Origin: Halocaridina rubra | Taxonomy: Eukaryota > Arthropoda > Malacostraca > Decapoda > Atyidae | Assembly (NCBI GenBank): GCA_037179515.1 | Contig: JAXCGZ010015115.1 | Span: 62,001-126,000, forward strand | Reading direction: 5' to 3' | Length of the DNA stretch: 64,000 nt | Shown: piece by piece, positions 11,899 to 25,300 of the stretch | How positions within the stretch are numbered: the first letter of the stretch is position 1 | How the letters are laid out: each line of letters starts with the position of its first letter | The notes under the pieces: model-generated | What the model was told of the DNA's origin: nothing | Seen by the model: the letters and a program-made list of their open reading frames with translations, nothing else | Databases searched by the model: none | Program-made: the position numbers and the translations under genes

Positions 11899-14230
11899 CC
11901 ATTCTCTCTGACTGAACTAATAAGAGTAAGCAAAAGCTCTAAGAACACAGCCCCAGGTGCTGATAGAATCACATACACAATGATTCAAAATATGGGGCCC
12001 CAAGGGGAGCTTGCTCTGCTCTCTCTGATCAATTCGACACACACATGAAGAATCAGACCAGCCTCATGGAACAGAGCAGACATTCAGCCCATCCCCAAAC
12101 CACAGGACCCTGACAACCCTCGCCCCATCTCCTTCCTAAGCTGCCTGAGCAAAGACGGTAGAAAACATGGTACTTAACAGAGTCTGCTTAAAATGCCCAC
12201 CCTTCCCAGAAAACATGTTTGCCTACCAGCCTGGCTTAGGCACCTCAGAATGCATAGCCTCCATGCTATCACTTATCGACAACTGCCGAGGATACATCGT
12301 TTTTCTAGACCTAGAGAAGGCCTTTGAACTAGCCAATGTGCCGGCAATACTCTCAGCTCTCGTTTCAAAGCAGATCAGAGGTAACCTTCTCTCATGGATC
12401 AAGCAGAGTCTACAAAGCTGTAGTGCACGAGTCAAAGTAGATGGGCACTACTCCACCTACAAAAACCACGAAAATGGGACCCCCCAAGGTGGAATCCTTA
12501 GCCCCTTCCTCTTTAACTGTCTCATGGAAAAACTCATGGGCATCGCACTACTACATGGAGCCAAACTCTTCAACTATGCGGATGACTTTGCCCTTGTCAC
12601 AATAGGTGACAGAAGCTCTAACAAGACACAGCGCTGCCTCACCAAGATTCACCAAGCCTCCATCTCCCTCGGAGTTAAAATCAATGCCCGCAAAACCAAG
12701 GCCCTTCCCATCCACCAGTGGAGACCAGACACTAATCTGGTCATAGGTAATAAGCCTGTGGACTGGGTTTCCAAGCACCAATACCTGGGTGTAATCATCG
12801 ACGGCAGACTAACCTTTGGACTTGAAATTCAACACTTGTGCGACAAGTGCAGCCAGCGACAAGCGGTCCTTCGTTGGATGTTGGGCCTCTACGATGGTGC
12901 ATCATTTAATGTCCTCAGAAGCTTCTATGTACAAGCCATATGCAGCCTCATAGACTATGCTTCTCCCACACTCTGGCTACTAAAAGACCAACAGTGGGAC
13001 AAGATAGAAGTAATTCAAAACAACGCTACACGTACCATGCTAGGAGCCCCCATGTGGACCAAGAGAGAAAACATCCAGATGGAATCGGGACTTATGCCAC
13101 TAAAACTCAGAGCTCAGTAAAGACTGACCCTCTTTGTGGCCAAAACCACCACTGCCCAACATAAATGCCTCGCTGGCACAAATCTCCATCTAGCCCTCAA
13201 TCGCCACCTCAACCACCATCATAGAACCTGGGCAGCCAAGGTCTTCACTAGACTGCAAGCACTGCCAGTCAGGGAGAGCATCCTAGCCAAGATACAGGAC
13301 ACTCCGCTTCCTGAATACAGATGCCCACCCCCATGGAATGACCAACCACTTGACACAAAGATCGAGCTCCCTGACAACCCTAAAAGCTTGGTAAACCCGC
13401 TTGTCCTTATAAAAAAACTGGAGCCTCAGCCGCTGCCTTCACCACTGGAAACCACGTCCTATCCTGGAGACTGTCAAACTCCTGCTCATCGCTCCAGACT
13501 GAGCTTGTTGCCATCGATTTCTTCATCCAGCAAGGAGCTGACCATGCCGTAATTCTCTCTGACTCCAAAGGCGCCTTACAGGCCATCAAGAAGTCACTCC
13601 TCAGAGACAATGTACTTATCATAACCACCATCCTCAGCCACTACCACAGGACGACCAGCCTTGGAAAAGCCATCACTCTTGCCTGGATTCCTAGCCACGT
13701 CGGTATCAAGGGAAATGAGGAAGCCGATCAAGCCGCCAAACAAGCCACCCTCAGAGCAAAAATCCAAATATCTCTGCCTCCTGGGATTCAACTGATAAAA
13801 AATAAAGCTACCAAGTCACTCCTTAATGCCTTAATAACTAAACACAACCTGTGCACAGACATTGGCTCCCCCTCCACCTGGTGGTACAAAGCACCACTGA
13901 TCTTCAGCGAATCACCCTGCCTAGGAACCTTCGACGAAACACAGCGGTCAATGTGTACTGTCTGAGACTCGGGTACAAGTGCACCTGGCGAATAGTGGAT
14001 GATATCATCGGGAATGCACCTTTTGCCAGGTAGCCTCACCACATCCACTGCTCCACTACTTCCTCGAATGTGATTCCTTTTCAGAAATTCGAAGGAATAC
14101 TGTTGCCCCTGCAACATCCAGCGAAGATCCAAATGCCCTTCATGTTGCTAGCTCCATAATCAGACTAGCAACAAACAACTACATGAACAGTCTACTAAAT
14201 ATCATCAATCAATACCCTCCACCAAGATAA
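11899..14230 (+). pseudogene. LINE ORF2, 3' part (reverse transcriptase and RNase H)
   Basis: Continuation of the ORF2 interrupted at 9035. It shows LIRVSKSSKNTAPGADRIT (RT start, from 11899), FAYQPGLGTSECIASM, FLDLEKAFE, NGTPQGGILSPFLF and the catalytic NYADDFALV (about 12570). After a stop at 13118-13120 and shifts, a type I RNase H follows with VAIDFFIQQGADHA, ILSDSKGAL and WIPSHVGIKGNEEAD, giving the acidic residues of the active site. The last frame ends in INQYPPPR and a TAA at 14228. Several frameshifts (about 12045-12170, 13120, 13430, 13960, 14030) show it is inactive. Confidence 0.88.
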
Positions 14231-14576
14231 CCATGTAATAACTCTCTCTCACCTCCAAAACAAGAATTCATTTAAATTGTTTGATGTAAACTAATAATCC
14301 TCAACTGAATACTTATGCTTTCCATTATCTTTACAGTTTTGCACAACCTCACCTGCGGGCCAAAATCGGAAAGTCCGATCACCCTCAAGAGTGAATACCA
14401 CCAACAATAACAAGATTTCACCCCACCTCCTCACCAAATAGGAAAGCCCATTCGCCCGCAAGAGCGAATACCACCTACAATCAACAAAATCTTACCCCAC
14501 CTGCGGGCCACAAGGGAAGGTCTGCTCACCCTCAAGGGAGAACATCAAAGAATGAAAATGAACATGGCTGACTTAA
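14231..14576 (+). other. LINE 3' UTR with three 75-bp repeats
   Basis: Three imperfect units lie at about 14347-14420, 14421-14500 and 14501-14555. Each has an ACCTGCGGGCCA- or ACCTCCTCACCA-type start, a GGAAAG core, then CACCCTCAAGRGNGAATACC-like sequence. The repeats lie between the ORF2 stop and the probable end of the element. Confidence 0.7.
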
Positions 14577-14697
14577 TTGACACACTGTCTCAGCCGCCCA
14601 GAGAGTGAGGCAGCGGCTTGGGAGGTTGAAATGACATAATTACGGTCTGTCTTGGGAGAGGAAACAATGCGGTCTGTGCGTGCTCTCTTGCACAACT

Positions 14698-16456
14698 ATG
14701 CCTCGATCAGACAAAGAGTAATTTAATATAGCATTTGTACAAGCTGTGGAGAAATACAAATGATTATGTGATACAACATCACCTCAGTACATCTCGAGGG
14801 ATGAACAGGACAAGGCATGGAACTGTCTAGCAGAGACGTTTTCCTCTACAGGTATATCCCCTGACTTTGCTATATATATTTTTGATAACCAATGTTGTGT
14901 TGAGTTTACAGAATTTAATAATATGTTAAATGATTGTAAATTTTAATGAGGGGATTATTCTCTTAAAACAACAAAACTGTATTTATTTTTGGTGTGTTCC
15001 AACCTAACCTCATCTCACCGAGGGGAAAGCGTCCTCCCTAGCCGGGGGCTTCTATTTACATAAAAAGGAAATATTCCATTGATCCCCATAACTAAAATAA
15101 TACCAAGTGATTACCAATACGTCCCCCCCCCCTGCCACTGTATGTCTGGACATTAGAATTGGCTATATGTTACTTTATTGATCAGAGAGGAATCAGATTT
15201 TAATATTAGTAATTTCAGCAATATTGTTAAATTACAACAAGTTGAGCATGATATTTCTCTGCCATCAAACCAGCCTATCAACTTGAGAACTTCAAATAAG
15301 ATGAATCAGGACACTTGATTCTTATATGCTTCCCATCCAGTGATCCCAAACAGTTAGGCATCTTCCAAAGTTCTAAGTATCACTGTGCAATTGCCTCCCA
15401 CGTTTCTCTTGTCAGAAAAGCCATGTACTTTGATTCAAGGGCACATCACACTTTATTGGCAGTACAGTATCACTAAAATTTTCACTTATTGTTGAGACTC
15501 CCCGATAAAACTCAAATTGTAGTGCTGAGACTGACATTTCTGTTGGCAAGAACCTGCAAATAAATAAATATATTAATTAATAGATGAATAAATAATATGA
15601 AAATAATTATTTAAATTTTTATTTTTTCCTAGTCTGAGGTTGGTGGCAATAGGCAAACGACAAACTGTTGCATTCAGCCTTATAGAAAAATGAATAAATA
15701 AAACACCAAATTAATGTAAGATGCCAACAAAACTGGAAATCTAGTAAAGAAAATAGTGTAGGTCAATAATACAAATCCTTCTTCTTTTCAGATGCAGAAT
15801 GCAAATTGAGGTGGAAGCGCCTGAGAGGCAGGCTCACAGGGTACATCAAGAAGAGACAAGGGAAAAGTGGACAAGCTGCAAAATCGATCAAACAGTTTTA
15901 TTTGTGGGATGTGATGCAGTTTGTACTCCCTTTCCTGAAATCAAGGATTCAGACAGGAACTTTGCCTCTTTCTAGTCATGGAGATTATAATGATGACTCT
16001 GCTGACATGAAGGATGACAGTGTTGATCATGAGGGTGATATTGTTTGTGAAATATCAAAGAAAGGTCCTGAAACTCCAAGGACAACCGAAAATGATCCAT
16101 CACTCCCAAACTTTGCTACCTTACTCAGACGAGGAAGACAAAGAGCTGTAGATAATGCTTTTGAAAGAGCAGTAGCTGATTATATTTTCAAAAAAGCTGG
16201 TGAGGAATCAGGAAATACTGATTTACAGTTCTTCAATAGTACTTTACCATACGTGGCAGGCTTCAGTGCTTCACAGATAAGACAATTTAAGATTAAAGTA
16301 ATACAACTCATAGATGACATATCTAATGAAGGGTCAGCTTCTCTGTCATCTAGTAATCTCTGCATATTCAGGCTCAACAGATTACAGCTATCAACAGCAC
16401 TTCCTTCTTTTTCTTCTTCTTCGGGCGACTTACGGCACCAATCAGAGCAACAATAG
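14698..16456 (+). pseudogene. MADF-BESS domain gene, two exons, with in-frame stops
   Basis: Exon 1 is 14698-14851 and exon 2 is 15792-16456 (acceptor TTTTCAG at 15785-15791). The join gives a frame of 273 codons. Exon 1 encodes the N-terminal half of a MADF DNA-binding domain: FVQAVEKYK, then TTSPQYISRDEQDKAWNCLA. Exon 2 completes it with LRWKRLRGRLTGYIKKRQG and KSIKQFYLWDVMQFVLPFL, and ends with a BESS-like protein-interaction motif (DLQFFNSTLPYVAGFSASQI, then KVIQLIDDI). MADF-BESS proteins are arthropod transcription regulators such as Adf-1 relatives. Exon 1 has a TAA at 14719 and a TGA at 14761, the latter where Cys of a CLYD-type motif is expected. Exon 2 is fully open for over 200 codons. 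Likely a recent pseudogene or disabled allele; sequence error at both sites, or a transposon-borne MADF gene, are alternatives. Confidence 0.75.
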
Positions 16457-16550
16457 CATCGTCATCCTCCGATGATGCCATCTTGTGAACTGAACAGTGA
16501 TGCGTGCCACGTGTAACCTTGGTATGAAATCAGTGCAACGTGTCTATTGC

Positions 16551-16938
16551 CACATGCAATGTGCCACTTTGGTGTGAAATCGGCTACTAATGAGAAACTA
16601 ACAGGCCAGTATTAAAGAACATCATCTTCAAAACCATTTTAAATATTATCCTCTGGAGAACATTCAAGAAGTCATTCCACAGTGATGTGGAAATTAATTA
16701 TGTTTGTTATAAAGTATGATCAAGTGCTCAGTAAAAAGGTGAAACACATGCAATGTGCCACTTTGGTGTGAAATCGGCTACTAATGAGAAACTAACAGGC
16801 CAGTATTAAAGAACATCATCTTCAAAACCATTTTAAATATTATCCTCTGGAGAACATTCAAGAAGTCATTCCACAGTGATGTGGAAATTAATTATGTTTG
16901 TTATAAAGTATGATCAAGTGCTCAGTAAATAGGTGAAA
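16551..16938 (+). repeat. 194-bp tandem duplication
   Basis: Two adjacent copies, 16551-16744 and 16745-16938, are almost identical; the one clear difference is AGTAAAAAGG against AGTAAATAGG near the end of each unit. It starts about 95 bp after the stop of the MADF-BESS pseudogene and may lie in its 3' untranslated region. Confidence 0.95.
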
Positions 16939-17699
16939 CACATCTCTGCCATGGTCTGCTGTGATAAATCTCATTCCTAAAGATATTTCTGGTGGGAGCA
17001 TTGTGTCTGTTCATTTCATTACTGTATATAGGTTGGCCATTGGCACAAGCCGCCTGGTGCAGTACTACTACTGAAGGTCATTTGAACCTGGTCAGGAAAG
17101 CTCGAGTTGAAGTCTTCTTTTAGTTGCAGTTCTATTCTTACATCTTCACTGAATATTTTGGCATATTTGTTACACATCTGACAAGTCACAAATTCTCATC
17201 TGTTTCCATTTATTGTACTTTTTTTTTTCTCTCCAAAGGCCTGATGAGCGCACAAAAAAAATTCCACTAGCAAGTCTGTATATACAATACTGACTGATAC
17301 ATTGCAGGGGGCTAGGAACTAGTGCATAGTATATAAGGTTAATGAGCAGTCTACTTATTCATTCATTTTATTTACAAAAACATTTCAAAATAGGCCGAGT
17401 TTTCAAATAAACTTTTCACTACAATTTCTGATCTATTTTTTCTCCCTGTTAAGCTACACAATTTCATGAAAAACCAGCCGTCACAACAAAACCATCATAA
17501 GTTATACGGCACATTAATTCTACAAGTGAATTAAAAAACTAATTACAATCTCACAATTTATCAAGAATAGGAAAATGAGATAGAAAAAAATATAACAAAG
17601 AAAAAGAAATATAAGTAAAGGAGTGGACTATGACCTGCATGAACCACTCCTTACAATATATGCCAGATATGCAGATGCAAATACACACAGTATTTATAA
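16939..17699. other. Intergenic DNA with a short interspersed repeat
   Basis: Non-coding. About 17085-17265 belongs to a repeat family also seen at 22600-22775, 49790-49985 and, reversed, 60838-60960; the shared core is TTACACATCTCTTATTATCC-like (partly deleted here), then ACATCTGACAA, then TCTCCATCTCTGTTTCTC-like. Confidence 0.55.
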
Positions 17700-20638
<2,939 letters not shown>

Positions 20639-21648
20639 CAGGTATACCTTGGCTTACATCACTTTGACTTATGTAATGTAGTTTGCTCTGCTGTATGTGT
20701 TACTCTGAATCTCCAGTATGAGGATGGACAGCGACGACTGGAACTAAGATACAAAGCTGGATGCACTTCCTAATGCCGAACATTGCTTTTGATCACGGGT
20801 CTGTCACTTCCTGAGTAGGTGCTCTAACTACTGCTTTCTATTAACGTGTCAGGAAAAAAATGTTAAAACATTTAAAAAAAAAATTCCCTAAAATCTATAA
20901 AAAGTGGAAAATCATGTAAAAAACAAATATTAATATATAACCAGTTTAAAATGTAAAAAAATAGGCAAGGTATATGCAATACATTTGTACAGTATCACTT
21001 CAGAAACAATAAAAAAGTGAAAATCACATAATAATAAATGTTGAAATATATAAAGTATAAAATAACTTAAAATCTTAAAAAGCTTTAAAAATATTGTGCA
21101 TAGTAGGCACGAGACATTTGCACAGTACAGACACTGTTTGTAAGTTGTTTTTAGGTAAAAAATGTACTGTACAGTACATACATATGCAGTTCTGTACAGT
21201 ATTTAGGCTAAAGACACTTGACTACTACATAAAACATAAAGCACAGAGTATTAATGAAGTTTAATATAGTAATAATAATGTAATAGTACAGTACATTACA
21301 GTAATACATACATTAATACATGGGTAGGTTTTTATTCATATATGTGAATGTTTGTAAATCGATTGTTTATAAGTAGGAGAGCTTCGGTACCCAAAAATTC
21401 TTATAAGAAATTATAAAAATGTGGAAAATGACATACAAATATATAAAGAAATGAATGAAATAATTGAAATGCTTAAATGTATACTACAAATTATTCAAAA
21501 AGTTTAAAAATTATGAACTACCAAACAACTTACTGCATCATGGGCCTGCTTATAAGGTTTATTGGCGATCTAGGTAGTTTTTAAGGTGTTTAGTGATCTT
21601 AGTTGCTTGTTTTGGAACAAATTAATAACGTAAGGCGAGGTACTATTG
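20639..21648. mobile_element. Pogo/Tigger-like non-autonomous DNA transposon (MITE)
   Basis: The left end CAGGTATACCTTGGCTTAC and the reverse complement of the right end (CAATAGTACCTCGCCTTAC) are imperfect inverted repeats. Each is flanked by TA (20637-20638 and 21649-21650), the target site of Tc1/mariner-pogo elements. The interior has no coding capacity and holds several degenerate AT-rich units of the type TATAAAAANGTGGAAAATCA. A SINE is inserted near the left end. Confidence 0.65.
20708..20842 (-). mobile_element. tRNA-derived SINE (family S1)
   Basis: On the minus strand it has the tRNA-like head (GTTAGAGCACC-type box A region, GACAGACCCGTGATC box B region) followed by the family body. 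Other copies are at about 29181-29313, 31628-31755, 35905-36047, 48625-48785, 50300-50465 and 54645-54815. Confidence 0.75.
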
Positions 21649-22333
21649 TAGTATATTATGAAATATATAAGAACATTGTTATTGTAGTGATACAAATTCA
21701 ACATAATTCCCCTTCTCATGACTGTAATTACAATACAGTACAAGCCCACAATTAAGTGTAAAAGATTTTAACAGTAGTCTTTGTATATTAAACTGTCCAC
21801 AGGACTATAGTAATTTTTTATGATGTTGACTGTCCAGGTAAACAGGTAGTTGAGGTGATTCAATTCTAACTTAGCAATATGCAGATGATAATGTCCTTAA
21901 CTCCCTATTAAATATGAGAAATAAAAGAAGTGAATGACAATAGTAAGTATTTCTGTACTCATCATTTTGATAACATCATTAACTTTCAATTAAGTATGAG
22001 AAATAAGCGAAGTAAATAACAGTAATCAGTATTTCTGTACTCAATTATATTTCATAGTTTTATTAGTACACAGCTGAAAGCTACAAACAATTGAAGCACA
22101 TATGAAACTTATCAAATACAGTACTGTTCTATCCCTTACATCAGTTGATGCAAACTTCTCTCTCCTTCAATATGAAGGACACGATATCTACATTTCTACT
22201 CTATCAAGATTTACAATATTTTTAAAAAAATACTATAGTGTTCATTCCCTTACACAGGACACACAATAAAATTTAGCATTTTCAATATGTTAACAGTTCC
22301 TTTATATTTGATTCCATAATGGAAGTCTCATTT

Positions 22334-22364
<31 letters not shown>

Positions 22365-25300
22365 TACATCACTAAACCACATCTTTTTAAAGAAAAGTAA
22401 CAAAATAAAAAGTGCCGTACAACAGAACCGGTATTTACTGTACTGCTAACAAGTCAGATACATGGAAGGAAAATTCAGATCGAGTAGAGATGAGTGACCC
22501 CAAAATTTAAATACCACCATAAATTGTTAGGTAGGTCATTCTGTCTCATGGGATCAGCTGCCCACTGTAATACTACAAATGAAGTCCTTTGGACTTAACA
22601 GGAGTAGCCAAGACAGATCTATGTTAAGTCTATCTTCAGTTAGTTCTTTTCCTATGACTACATCTACACCAAATATTCAGGTGTATTCGTTACACATCTC
22701 TTATTATCCCTTCACATCTGACAAATTACAGCACTCCCCATCTCTGTTTCTCTTGACTTTCTTTACCATCATTATTATGAATAAACTTCCAGCCGGTCAT
22801 TTATTGTTTATCATTCTCTTATTTTTGCCTTGTCCTTTCTTAATTGTTTTCTAGGTGCAAGGGTCTAATAAGGGCAATTTCCTTTGCCCATCCTAGTGTC
22901 GCACTGGTGAAAAACCGGAAAATTAATAACTTTAGAGCACCCTGGGGTGACTTCTTTACAAGATCCGAGAAGTTATGATTAGGAATTTAAAGATAGCTCT
23001 TCTCCAGGCGTCAACTAAAAAATTTCTTAGCAGCAAAACTTATTAATTTATAATACATATTAATGGCAAAGATGGTATGGTAATATCTTAAAACCAGTGT
23101 TTAGAGAAAGAGCAATAAAGGTATGATAATAACAGAAAAAAATAGGAAAATAATTTAAAATCCTTCATACAATACTTCAGTGAATAACACCAAAATTCAC
23201 AGATGATATGAATGTTTCAAATTAGTATTTACACATACGGATTTTTTTTAAATTTACATATACCAGTATATTACTTGGACCGAATTTTTTACAGTTTATT
23301 AAAATATATTGTCAAATATAATATTACATATGGTGTCCATTACATTGTTAATAATGAAAATAATCTTAAAGTTACAACATTCTCATTTGGATATGGGTAA
23401 TGAAAAATCTATTCTTGCATTATTCCATAAATTATTGAACATGATCCACTCTCTTTCTTTCCAAAACTGTTTCCTTTTACAGAGTTTCGTACACAGAAAA
23501 TACAAAAATGTGTTTTTATTATTCAATTCTAAAGCATGAGATTATAAAGGTATTCAGACAACTGTCTCAAGTATGTAAACTCCATCAACAAAATATAACA
23601 TGTATTGTACATAGATTTACACGGCATATAAATACTGCATACGCAACCCTACAAATAGCTTAGTAAAGATATACTGTACCTCTATGTCCACACGCAAGTG
23701 CTCCATATAGAATTATATACTGAGAATTCACTCAAAACAGCATATTGCACACAATAATTTTCATCTATAAAGTGCAAGATATTTATATTCTTTTATTTTT
23801 TCAGCAATTACAAGAAGATCTGAAGTATGATTATGCTTGTAGAAAGTGTAATTGTGGTTAATATATATTTGAAGACGGCTGTTCATAACTGTTCATGGTA
23901 GGAAAGGCCTGTTGATATTGAATTGAGTGTTATTATGCCTGAAAACACAATGCAAAGAAAGAGAATGGGAATAGAAGAAACTGAAGGTATCTGACAGGAA
24001 AAGATATGATGTAAATGATTATTTTCAAGATTACCAAGTGAAAATGAAAAATAAACAAACGTGAACAAGAAATAAGAGAACAGAGGAGAAAAATGTTATT
24101 TGCTTTCGATAAAAACATGGTATATTGAAGGTCAAAGCAGGAAGGGAGGTTCATGAACAAAGTTACCCAACCTAACTTTACATAAAATAACCTAGAATTG
24201 AGGGAGGAAGAGATATCATAATGATACTAATTCTTACCTATGAGGCAGAGACTTGATAGTAAACTTCAGTCTCTGATAAGCATAATACAACAGTAGAAAT
24301 GAGACATTTGAATCTGAAGTGTGCAAGGCTTAGAGGACAAGTCAGGAAAACGTATAGAACACACTTGGAAGGCCAAAGGAAGCAGTACAAGTTAACTAGA
24401 GTGTAAATAGAGCAAAGGCCAGACACATTTTGGAGCTGGTATGGCAAAGGTAATTAATTTACCGAGATTACAAATGGAAGAATTTAGTGTGAAGCTCATA
24501 AGGAAGCCTATCTATGAAGTAGAAAGATGAGATTAAATGATATGTAATTAGGAAACCACCCTGAAATATCAACACTATACCATGCTTCAAATTGGATATT
24601 TGGAGGTCTTTTGCCAAGGCAATCACTTGCATTTATAAGACCGATGTTGTGTAATTTCATATCACCATCTTGCCAATTTAAAGATCTTAAAATTCCTTAT
24701 AATTTTGAGATTTTGACTTTTGAATATCTCTTCCTGTTTTGCATATGTCTTATTAGGGCTGAGTTTCTAGGCTTGGTTGATTTTTTTTATCTTGATGCTT
24801 TAAGCTGTCTTTGCCAAGGATTTTGGCGTATCTACTACTATCTCCTGAAAGTGGTTCTTTCTGCTGGCTTCAGCTTACCAAGCAGCCCTTTGGCTTTGCT
24901 TTGCATATCTAATCGCTGAGGGAATATGGCATATCCGTGGGAAGTTGGGGAGATCTCTCACAATCTCCACTTTTGTGGTTTAATGCTCTTGGTCAGCAGT
25001 ATGCCAAGCAGTTAACGACAGTGCATTATCTGTCAGCAACAGCCTCCATTAGGAGTAGTGTCTCTTACCCTGCACTACTGATGATTCTTTTTCCCAACGT
25101 AAGCTCCGAAGATGAGAGCAATACAACATGAGATGGCATTCTAGTCTCCTCTCCATTTCATGAAGCTTCCAGTGAGCTGCTGTAAGAGTTATTTCTCTGT
25201 AAGTTCTGCTCGACATGGTAATGTTTCCCATATATACACAGTGGATGCCTGGTAGGTATCATGCACAAGCCAGAGAATCTTGCATTCTGTACGACATTAC

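Larger units (their letters stand above)
5917..14576 (+). mobile_element. Large non-LTR retrotransposon (I/jockey-like, with RNase H), interrupted
   Basis: One LINE on the plus strand. Its order is 5' UTR, zinc-knuckle ORF1, then ORF2 with endonuclease, reverse transcriptase and RNase H, then a 3' UTR with a three-fold repeat. It is split at about 9035 by a CR1-like element inserted on the opposite strand, and ORF2 resumes in the same frame at 11899. An identical 11-mer (TTGACACACTG) at 5906-5916 and 14577-14587 may be the target-site duplication and sets the limits used here. Frameshifts and stops in both ORFs show that this copy is inactive. The presence of RNase H together with a CCHC gag suggests the I clade or a jockey relative; the exact clade is not determined. 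Confidence 0.8.

Noticed and set aside
24611..24919. 102-codon open frame
   Set aside because: Phe/Leu-rich composition typical of random AT-rich frames; no domain or neighbouring exon.
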